Source: Pagrus major
Lineage: Eukaryota; Chordata; Actinopteri; Spariformes; Sparidae
DNA length: 64,000 bases
Assembly (NCBI RefSeq): GCF_040436345.1
Contig: NC_133232.1
Location: 37,073,683 to 37,137,682, forward strand
Direction of reading: 5' to 3'
Shown here in pieces: positions 13,777 to 25,565 of the stretch; the stretch's first letter is position 1; each line of letters opens with the position of its first letter. Both the position numbers and the translations under genes were made by a program. Under the pieces are notes generated by a model. The model was not told the origin of the DNA. It saw only the letters and a program-made list of their open reading frames with translations, and did no database searches.

Positions 13777-16700
13777 GTGAGACAGTTATTCTATAGAGCA
13801 TGTAGAGTCTGCTTTGTGTCGCAGAAACAGAGACGTGTGAACGGACTGTCAGTACAAAATGTATTGATTTATTTGTTATTTTGGTTAACAATGCAAATTA
13901 CATTCTACAACAATTAGAGCAGCTCTCCAACTATTTAGATAACTGATTAATTGTTTCAGTCTTTCCCTCAAAAATGTCAAGCGTTTGCAGGTTCCAGCCT
14001 CTCAGATGTGAAGAGTTGATGCTTTTCTTTGTCATTTATGAGTAAATGAAAAGTCTTTAAAGCAATTTGAAGACGTCACTCTGGGCTCTGGGAAATGTGA
14101 TGAGCTTTTTTCACAATTATTTGACATTTAACAGACTAAACAATTAATCAATTAATCAATTAATCATGAAAATAATTGACAGATTAATCGATAATATAAA
14201 AATAATAATTAGTTGCAGCCCTAAAAACAATACCATCAACTGGGCAGCAGTTAGTTTGCAGATTATGTTAAAAACAGCTACTAGTTACAGAACTTTTAGA
14301 TAGCGACGACATTTGAGTAAAGCATGAAAAAGGGTTTAGTTATGTTTAACTTATAAAAGAACATTTAAAATGTACTCAAATGTGGAAGTTCTTGATATTT
14401 CAGGCATTCAAGGCAAATGTATAAACCTTTGTGTGCTTCTTGTGCGTCAGACTGTTGTTACAGGTTATGCATCATTAATGCTTCCAAGGTGGGACAGGAG
14501 AATTAATTTCTCAGTTTTTGTGACAGCTGCAAGTTTGCTTTTTAAAACTCTCATTCAATGAAAGTTCAGGCGCTCTTTCACTTTTATGTCATCTCATTTT
14601 CTCCGTTTCATTTTGACAAATTATATGAATCTGAAACTGTGCTACACTTCAGACTGCGTGTTGGTGTCTATGACAAGACTAATAAAATCATTTTCATCTG
14701 CTTCCATTTCTAAGACTCTGCTCTGCTCTCTTGTGTTTCCTGTTTGCAGCAAATTGATTACCTAATATCCCAATACGCCACAGCCAAGAACAAAGTCATC
14801 TATGACCTAGATAGTAAGTAGACCTCCTCTGTGCCTCTGATAGTGAATTAAGTGGACAGAAACGATTCAGTGAGTTCTTGCTCTTGGTCGTATATCATGC
14901 TTATTATCTGAATTTGCTGTCTCTACTTTCTTTGACTTGTTTTCACAACAGATTTGTGACATAACTAGGTCTAGATAGCTACAGCAGTGACTGTTACAGA
15001 GGATCCCTTGAGTATTCAACCTACTTTTCTCCTGCTATAGTACTGAAGGCAGCTCTTTCCTAAAAGCTAAGACCTGCAAAAGCAGTATTAAGCAGCAAAA
15101 CATAATAAAGACAGGGACTTCTGTTTTCTTATTTTGATCTGATGCTGCACTCTCTACAGATATAGGACCATTATTGGGTGGAAGGATACATGATCAGCTG
15201 GATAAGGAGGCCCGACCTGCCTTGGACAGAGTGCTCAATATGGCTGGAGGTACATTTGCATATTTTTCATTTCCTCTTCAGGTATGATATGATCATGTTA
15301 TTGTAGACTGCAAACTTAAAGTGACATATAGTATCCTGCCTTACTTGCAAGAGGATAAAATAGCTGAACTTAAAAAGTAGGATAATAATCTCATTCTCAG
15401 TTCCTCCCCCACTGAAGGCTTGCTGTTAAACCCTAGTAAAGGTTAAATCACTTGTTATGGCTGAGATATTCTGCCATGAACAGTTTTCTTAATCTAATTT
15501 TAATATTCAGTGAGTCATAAAAGCTTTAACTTGTAATAATCGTTCCGAATCTTTTTTGAATCTTTATATTTTATGCTTTTCTATAAAGTGAAAATCGAGA
15601 GAGCCGTCAAAGGTAATAGTAATTCCATAACTGGACAATGACCCACAACCCTTTGACCCCTGACCTTGTGAACTTTGACACCAGTGTTGCCCCGTTGATT
15701 TGTTCCCTTGTGACCCTTCTTGAGCACTTGGACCGATCTGAGTCAAGTTCTTAAACAACTGATTAATACTTTGTATTAAAACTGCACTACGCAATGTCTG
15801 ATTCTGGTGACCACTAACGTCAGATCATTTTCTGTGATGAAGTTCACAATCCATAAATTATGTAAAGTGACATCAGTTAAGTTATTTTTCGAAGGTCAAC
15901 CAGATAAAGTGTTTTTTTCACTGCCCAGTGCAGTTTTAAGGTAATTGCATCACTAGGTTTTGCCAAAAATCCAACATAACCTCGACCTGCACCTGGACAT
16001 CTCCCCTTTTACTGTGTTCCCCCAGCGTGAAGTGAGCATATGAAAGTGATGTGTTTGTGTGAAGTCCTGTTACTTTATTTTAACACTTTTACTAGAAATG
16101 ACACTCCCACCCAAATGAACTATGAAAATATTATTTCATTGACTTTATGCATCAAAACAAGCAGCTGTATATAGATGTTTGACTACATAGAATATACAGG
16201 CTTGTGACCATTGATAACTGTGAATACAGTTTTGTGTTGTTAATGTTTGTGTACTATTGTGTTCCTACTGGGGCTGAGCCGAGCAGTCAGACCATCTTAG
16301 TCTCTGGTACATGGTATACCAGAAACTAAATTAGATTATATTGTGTTTTTTTCATTTCATTTATTTATTTATTGAGTTGGGACAATGCACATTCATCAAC
16401 ATTGATGCATTAAGCATCAGTGTAAATGCGCCGGACTTAGCATAACTGCTAAATTTCAGCCGTAGTCCCAAGGCAGGTTCCTAGACGACATAGACACAGA
16501 AGACTTTAAAACCTCGCAACGACAAATCATACAATGGACAATTACAAAACAGAACACAGACAGACAATATCAAGGCAAAGCAGACGCAGACAGACAAGAT
16601 AAGACATTTTATCAGATGTAAAACCTGTCTGAATGCTGAGGACCAAGATTCATAATTTTTATATTAAAAAACTAACTCATTTGAAAAAAACTACGTATTT

Positions 16701-19700
16701 CACACCTCCCACTTTCCTCTCCTACACTCTTGCATATTTTATTCCAATGTTCAAAAACACCAGTGTTTTTGCATTTGTTATCCCGATTAATTTTAAGAAT
16801 CTGCCTCGGGCTACTGTGTGATTGTTAACCAACTCTGGCTTTTGTCTTCGGATGAATTCAATTGGTGGGGAAAGAGATAGTTACTAACAGCAACAACTTT
16901 TAATAGAAGCAAATTCACATTATTCATAGCATTCCTGTTTGGTTATTGTTTGCCGAAAAGTAAAGCTGTTTGGCAGTCAAAGGTCCAATTTTAGATGCTG
17001 CTGATTCACACCAGCATCTGAACACGACACCGACACACTTGAAATCCAAATGGCCTCGGATTTAAAATTCAGCATGATGTACTCGGCTCAGACCTAGTCC
17101 TTACAATGAGTGCATACTTTGTGTCCTGTATGAGTCTGTGTTGTTGTGTCACAATATTGTTGTGCCCAATATTATAGCGACTGTGCCAATTTGTCATATT
17201 TTGTCACTTTCATGGCTAAATGTTCAATACATAACCCTAACCCATCTTTTTACTGGTAAAACAAAAGTTATTTGAAATTGTATATGCCCCAGAAATGCTG
17301 GCTTCATAACTGACAAAAAAATGATTTTACTGCTCTGGAAATAAGTATGCATGTATACAATTCCTGTTAGTTCCCAGGACATAACTAAAAGATTTAAATA
17401 AAATATTTATAATTCTTTATGAGTCATTTTGCAGCCGAGCTACACAGTCTGGGGCTCATGGGGGAAAAAAACTTTCATATTTCACTATTAAATTTGACCT
17501 CAAATATGTAAGACAGCAAATGATAAAATTCTCTGCTTTATTAGGGCCCGAGCAGGGAACCTGCGAGGTCCCTATTGTAATTGTAGTGATTCTTATTATT
17601 AGGGCCCGAGCAGTGAAACTGCGAGGACCCTATTGTAATTGTAATGATTATTATTCTTTATATTTTGTTATTTTTCTTCTTCCCAAATGATCGCATTTTT
17701 CACTGCCTGAACATACCCCAAAACTCATCAAACTTGGAATATAGATCAGACCTGGCGAAAAATTTTATAATCTGTTGTCATTGTGAATTTTCAGCACTAG
17801 GTGGCGCTATAATCAAGGAAAGTGTGTTTTGGCTAATAACTCCCACGTACTTTGTCGTACATTCAAAAACCTTATATCCACGCGTTCAGTGAATCTTGCT
17901 GAATCTCCTGATATAGGCCACGCCCATTTCCGCCTACCGTTTTTTTTCGCTAGCTCGCGAAATGTCGCAAACCTACTTTTTCGAACTCCTCCCAGGCAAT
18001 TTCACCGATTTGCACGAAACTTTGCACACAGCATCTGTGGATGCTTCTGACAAAAAGTTATTAAAAGAATTTTGATACGCCAAGGAGTACTCAAGTTATT
18101 AAATAACAACTTCCTGTGGACTCGGGTCACAACAGGAAGTCTTGCATATCTCCACATTGGTTTGTCCAAATGACGTGAAACTCAGGATACTACTTCCCCA
18201 TGAGCCCCTAAAGCTCTGTGCAAAATCTTGGCCCATGACCACTAGGTGGCGCTATTTAAATTGAAGTATTTTATATCTCGACATTGGTTGGTCGGATTAA
18301 CACGAAACTTGGTACACTGATTGCCAATGTCCTCCTGAGGACAACTGACGAAGGTATTACCGATCTGACACTAGGTGGCGCTCTGGTGGCAGTTTCATTT
18401 TATAATTGGCACTGTGCCCACACCATAACACTTATGGATAAGAAATTCATAGGGGTGGTATAGACTGGCCCCTGTAACTCACACACCAAAAATGACCAGC
18501 AGGTGGCGCTATTATCAAGAAAAAACGTTTTTTGCTAATTACTCCCACATAATAGGGTGCACATTGTTAAACATTATATCTACGTGTTTCCCTGAATACA
18601 GCCGAACAGTGTGATGTAGGCCACGCCCACGTTCGCACTGAATTTCCATTTGCAAATTCGCCAAATGTTGCAAACCTACTTTTTCGAACTCCTCCCAGGC
18701 AATTTTTCCAATTTGCACCAAACTTTGCACGCAGCATCTCTGGACCCTCCTGACAAAAAGTTATTAAAAGAAATGTGCTAGTCCACAGAACGCCCAAAAT
18801 ATAAAACAACAATTTCCTGCGCATTGTGGTCAAACAGACATTCTTGTGTATCTTGATGAAATACAGTCCGATCAACACAAAAGTTTTGGCAATTGTGTTC
18901 CATGGCACGATGAGCATTTCTACAAAATTTCGTGCAAATCGACCAATAGGTGGGGCTTTTATTGCTAAATGACGAAATGACAGCTTCACTGCCTTCACTT
19001 TCATTTCCTCATGGAAGTTGTTGAAAGTACAAGCCCCGACAGCAGCATGTCACGACAGCAGCATGTAACGACGGCAGCATGTAACGACGGCAGCATGCCG
19101 CAACGGCAGCACGCCCCGACCCGCGTGGACTGCGAGGGCCCGTTCATCGCTGCTTGCAGCTTTAATTGTTCTTCTTATTATTTATTATTTTTAGTTTTCC
19201 TTCGTCCCAAATGATCGCATTTTTCACTGCCTGAACATGTATGAAAACGCGATTTTTTTTTGGCAAAGTCATTGGGCTTGCCGAAAAATTTTATAATCTG
19301 TTGTCGTTGTGAATTTTCACCACTAGGTGGCGCTACAATCAAGGAAAGTGCGTTTTGGCTAATAACTCGCACATACTTTATCGCACATTCAAAAACCTTA
19401 CATCCACGCGTTCAGTGAATCTTGCTGAATCTCCTGATATAGGCCACGCCCATTTCCGCCTACCGTTTTTTTTTTGCTAGCTCGCGAAATGTCGAAAACC
19501 TACTTTTTCGAACTCCTCCCAGGCAATTTCACCGATTTGCACCAAACTTTGCACACAGCATCTGTGGACGCTTGTGACAAAAAGTTATTAAAAGAATTTT
19601 GATATGCCAAAGAATACTCAAGTTATTAAATAACAACTTCCTGTTGATTCAGGTCACAACAGGAAGTGTTGCATATCTCCACATTGGTGTGTCCAAATGA

Positions 19701-22700
19701 CGTGAAACTCAGGACACTACTTCCCCATGAGCCCCTAAGGCTCTGTGCAAAATCGTGGCCCATGACCACTAGGTGGCGCTATTTAAAATGAAGTATTTTA
19801 TATCTCAACATCGGTTAGTCGGATTAACACAAAACTTGGTACACTCATTCCCAATGCCCTCCTGAGGATAGCTGACAAAGGGGTTACCGATCTGACACTA
19901 GGTGGCGCTCTGGTGGCAGTTTCTTTTTAGATTTGGCACTGTGCCCACACCATAACACTTATGGATATGAAATTCATAGGGGTGGTATAGACCGGCCCCT
20001 GTAACTCACACACCAAAAATGACCAGCAGGTGGCGCTATTATCAAGAAAAAATGTTTTTTGCTAATTACTCCCACATAATATGGTGCACATTGTTAAACA
20101 TTATATCTATATGTTCCCTGAATACAGCCGAACCGTGTGATGTAGGCCACGCCCACGTTCGCACTGAATTTCCATTTGCAAATTCGCCAAATGTCGCAAA
20201 CCTACTTTTTCGAACTCCTCCCAGGCAATTTTTCCAATTTGCACCAAACTTTGCACGCCGCATCTCTGGACCCTCCTGACAAAAAGTTATTAAAAGAAAT
20301 GTGCTAGTCCACACAACGCCCAAAATATAAAACAACAATTTCCTGCGCACTGTGGTCAAACAGACATTCTTGTGTATCTTGATGAAATACAGTCCGATGA
20401 ACACAAAACTTTTGGCAATTGTGTTTCATGGCATGATGAGCATTTCTACAAAATTTCGTACAAATCCACCAATAGGTGGCGCTTTTATTGCTAAATAACG
20501 AAATGACAGCTTCACTGCCTTCAGTTTTGATTCCTCTATGGAAGTTGTTGCATGAACAAGCCTCGACAGCAGCATGCCCCGACAGCAGCATGTAACGACA
20601 GCAGCATGCCCCGACGGCAGCACGCCCCGACCCGCGTGGACTGCGAGGGCCCGTTCATCGCTGCTTGCAGCTTTAATTATAGTTGGATTGGTCAGACTGT
20701 GTCAACAACTGCTCGGCTCATTTTTAGTTGCAGAAGAACAAAGTTAGTTTGCAGTGGAAATGATATTAGGACGCCTCTTTACTTCGATGTGCATTCTTCC
20801 TACACTTCCTGGTTTTCCCCTCATACCATAACAGCATCCCAATCCACTTTCAATCTCAACTACGGTCTCTTTCAATTCAGCCATGCGAGAAACCAAGGAG
20901 GCCCTAGAGAACGTCAGTGTGGGTCTGGAGGTCCTCAAGGAAGGAACAGGGAAACTCAACTTCAACCTGAGCCTGGTTCGGACCAGTATCAACCGCACCC
21001 TCAACGACCCGGGCTGTCATGACGAGGAGTCAGATGCCACCACTGCACAGCTGTGCCGAAACATCCGCCAGTCACTGTCTCAGCTGCAGATCAGTGCCAA
21101 CTTCACACGGGTATAAAACTGGCTGCAACACATTCTGATATGCAGAATACAAGCTATGGACACAAATGTAAATATTTTTCTTTCACAAGGGCAACGTGAA
21201 AATGGCAGTTTTAGTCTTTTGGGAAATAATAATAAGTTTGAGCAAGCGAAACAACTAAAGTTTATGTTGGGTTGAAATGCCAATAAGTGGTCAATCTCTG
21301 AAACGGTGATTTGTTTTTTTACAGACTGCATGATGTTCTTTAAAGGACCTAATTAACTAAGAAAGTTGATTTTTGAGTCTCATTCCCAACTCATCAAAAA
21401 CTGATGCTTTGGGATGGCGGCTGACTCGTCCTACAATTACAAAGCTAGTTTTTGATGAGTTGGGAATGAGACTCAAAAATCTACTTTTCTTACAACTACG
21501 ACCTTTAAACATTACTGCATGTTAATGAGGGGACACTGAATATTGATCAATTATCACTGTGCATGTTTATCAGCCTTTCTTCTCCGTTTATATTTTAGCT
21601 ACCAAAAGTGAACCCTCAGCTGGAAAATGTGAACGAGGTATTGAAAACGGACCTCAGTGCGGTCGTCCAAAGGGTGAGCCTGGAATGAATATTCTTACAT
21701 TCTTGTAATTGTCAGTCTGTAACGTCAGTGCATCTCTGGGAGTTATTTAATGTGTTGCAAATTTTGTTTCCAGTATTATCAACATTCCTTCAGAGGCCAG
21801 AATGCTTTTGATTAACCAATTCAAAATCACCCTCAAACAACAAATTGGACCAAGAAATTGTTCCAAAACTTTGTCTTCTCCTCTCACAGGGCTACTCCTC
21901 TCTGAATGACACGCCACATATGGTGATTGAACAGACCAGAAATGTTGTGGAGAGTAAGTGACATTTTATACTTCTAAAACATTATTTATAGTGCAAATAA
22001 TTTCACTACGATCATTCATTCCTGCTATGTGTCTTACTACACTCATGGATTATATAAATCAACAGGATTTTCTCCATATGTCTCTTTTCTTCCTTCAAGA
22101 TGGGGGATGGTGGATTTTAAGTAAAAATAAGCCCAACTTAAAATGTATAATAATATGTATGGCATCTTTCGACCTTGTAGTGTAGTATCACTTATATTAT
22201 CCAATCAGAAACTGAACAAAATATTAAACATGATGATATTTTTGAGTACTGACCTGGTGCAGCTTGGGCCGCTTTGTGTTGAAACCATTGGATTAACTGA
22301 GTGATGTGTGTCTCAGGTGTCCAGGGTTTGGTGGACGGCATCGGCAATAACATCAGCAGCTTTTCCAAAGTATTCCCTGTGCAGAGTTGTCTGTCCAACT
22401 TCACTATCTTCATTAGCCATGCCCATGCCAAGATTGAGGACCACTACCCTGAAATTGACCAAATGGACTTCTACAGGTACACCGACCTGATATAAATGAA
22501 AAAAACATCCCTATAAACTGTAAAAAGTATAAATCCTGTAATGTGGCCACTGCCTCGAAACGCTTTTTACAAGCTACTGTATAAGTAATGTGTGCTGTAC
22601 AAGCTTGAATTAATATTTTGGCTTTCATGAAATATTCATGTTGCTTCTACATTAATTCAGTTTAAATAGAGGAGGGAACCCCGAGATGATATATCAGTTG

Positions 22701-25527
22701 TTTTAATAGCTTTGTGTTACATTTTTCTTTTGCTCCACACAGGGACGCCGATAAACACTTAAGCTGTGGTGGGGGGTGTTATAGTCCTCTTTGTGTTCAG
22801 TGAAGGCTCTCACTGTTTAGTGCTGCTTGCTGCTTACAGGTGGATTGGCTGCATTGCTCTTTGCTGCATGGTGGTCCTGGTCCTGGCCTTCAACTACCTG
22901 GGCCTGCTGTGTGGCACCCTGGGATACGACAAGCACGCCTCACCTACGACACGAGGCTGCATCTCCAATACAGGAGGAACGATGCTCATGGCGTGAGTCT
23001 ACTGTGAACAGGCTCTGTCAGCTTCAAGATTTAACACTGAAAACGCTGACTTTCAAGTACCTGATAATGGCAGCGATCACTGGACGAGCATGTGTTTTGC
23101 CATCTTATTGCATGTTAGCGCAGCCACAGTAAAGAATTTTTAATATGCTAAAATATGAATGGCAGTAATGATGGTATTAGAAAATCAGAGAGCGTGACAC
23201 TGAACAGTGATGAAACCAGGAACATACAGATGTCTCATAAAAATAACATCTTGTGTTGTGTTCACACAAGAAAATTATATATTCACACAGGAAGATGAAA
23301 AAGTACTATGTATATATATATATATATATATATACACACTGTATATACACACACACACACATATATATAGGAACATTAGGGGCCTCATACAAAAGGCAAT
23401 AAACTTATTTTGAATTAAGTATTTTTTGAAAAGTTTAAGTGAAATATCCCGACTGTTTTCTAAATTATTATGCAGGATTAGTTTTTGTATTATGTTAATG
23501 TGAGATACTGATAAATATCCAAGGTGAACTGATAGTGTAACTACTACTGCTCCTTTTAATTTTTCTCTTCCTCCAATACAATCTCTACACTGCATTATAC
23601 TTTGCCTACACAATATGAAGCCCACCTCCAGTCCACCCTCTCCACTACTGCTACACCTTCATATGTAATTGTGTATATACATACATATATATATATGTAT
23701 ACTTTGGCTGTACCTGTCTGTTCTTCTCCACAGCGGCGTTGGATTCAGCTTCATCTTCTCCTGGGTGCTGATGGGAGTGGTGACCATCATCTTTCTGGTT
23801 GGAGGAAACATGGAGAAACTAGTTTGTGAACCCTTCCACAGCACAGAAATCTTCAAGGCAAGTCACGAGTCCACCCACAAATTATACAGTGATCAAATCC
23901 CCCTAAAAATGACATCTCAAGTAATAATCTGACTTAATTTTGATATAGAACATATATTTTTGATTATATACAAAAAGAGTACCTTGGACTGTATGGACTT
24001 CAGTCTACAGTGTTCGAATATATAAACCACTGAGCACATCTGTCAGACAATCAAAGTTAGGACACTATTCCTCCTTCTGTATTATTAACTGCATACAAGT
24101 CAGTGTCTCTTGGGCAGGTTCAGGAGAATAGCAGCTGCTCCCAGTTGACATGCTGTTGTTTGTATTCAGTCAGAATCCTGCAGCTGTTAAGTCATATATA
24201 ATGTAGAAAATTATATAATTAATTATAATTATATAATTAATTATGAAATTGAAATTCTTATAGCATTTTCTCCTTTGCCTCCGTCTCAGCGTACTTGCTG
24301 TCTCAGCGCAGAACAACAGAGCATTAAATGGTATATATAGACATTATTCAACCATCATTTCAGTAATTTATGGAATAATTTAGTATACACGCTTCTTCTG
24401 ACAGCACCCCAGTTTGCTCTTACACAGCTATACCTTCAGGAGGGATATGAAGTGCAAGTATTTATTTCCCCTTCTAGATGAAAAATATATATGAGAACAC
24501 ACAGGACAAAGACTGCTGCTCTGTTTGGGTCCGCGGGTTGGTATTGACTTACCGAGGTCTTAAATTACATTCTGCTCCGCAGAATTGGAGCCAAGTTTAT
24601 TTAATTTACTGATTGACTTTTGTTTTCCTATGAGAACAATCGATAATATGTCCTCTCTGGTTTTGTGATTTGCCAGGTGGTGGACACCCCGTACCTGGTC
24701 AACCCAGAGTGGAAGAACTTCATCCCCGGCTACATGTACAACGACTCCGACCTGGAGCTGACAGCAGAGAGCTTGTACAGGCAAAGCAAACTCATTTTTA
24801 TGCATTTAGGTGGCAGTGTTTTGTCTGCCACCTTTGAGAAGCAATGCTGTAGTGATGATTATTCTCCTCACAGCCTACTCCACATCTGTCTTCTCTGCAC
24901 TTTGTATTTACATTTGGTTGGATGGATTTTGCAGCAAGACAAGCCATTTATTCAATTACAGGCTGAAGAATTACTGGGTGATGCAGTTTTTCACATTTTG
25001 CTTCAGTGTTTGCTTCGTTGGGTCAGGCATCAGTCATCCAACTGAATATTTTATTTCAAATGATGAAGATGCAAATGAGAGAAAGAGAGATGCTATTAAC
25101 CCCGAGAAGCTAATTAGCATCATTTTTCTACGCTATCTGTGCTGCTTTTCTTCAGCCTGTTTCTCTGTGATTACATCATCTTTCATCATCTCTCCCCACT
25201 GAGAAGCTGCATACCCTCAGTAACTGGGATGACAGACCCGCAGTCATTATATTTCCAAATAGAGCAATGTTGCTTTAACAAGTCTTGGCCCATTAAAAAG
25301 CAAGCAGTGCTAATACTGTGTACATTATCTAAGTCTATATGGCATGTGGCTGCCTCATGGAACGTACATCATTGACATGTTGGCACACACACCACATACC
25401 ACCAGGCTGAGCAACATTACCCCACTTCCTTTTTCTACCAGGGAACATGTCAGTGCGTCATGTACTTCCAGTCAACTTCACATGGTGGCAGCAAATATTT
25501 TCACTCTGAAACTTTTGAAGTTGACAT

Positions 25528-25565
<38 letters not shown>

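Larger units (their letters stand above)
15250..20880 (+). other. prom1 intron carrying a retroelement-like tail and a tandem CTCF-motif repeat
   Basis: The intron is 5.6 kb with donor GTACAT and acceptor TTCAATTCAG. It holds a possible LINE-derived stretch at 16345-16620, two tandem copies of a 1.5-kb repeat between 17600 and 20678, and otherwise unique AT-rich DNA. No exon is seen within it: the coding sequence on either side is contiguous (VLNMAG joined to [10 protein letters not shown]). Confidence 0.85.

Noticed and set aside
18567..20404. 145-aa and 112-aa similar reverse-strand frames, resembling a small gene family
   Set aside because: The similarity comes from the two tandem repeat copies; the frames are not fully kept between copies and show no known domain.
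17541..20690. CRISPR-like array suggested by regularly repeated GGTGGCGCT motifs
   Set aside because: Spacing is irregular within a copy (about 130-450 bases) and the regularity comes from two tandem repeat copies in a vertebrate intron.
24665..25045. Read-through of the prom1 exon at 24677 as a longer exon
   Set aside because: The extension [14 protein letters not shown] has no counterpart in prominins, whereas splicing at 24780 restores the conserved LYSTC junction.
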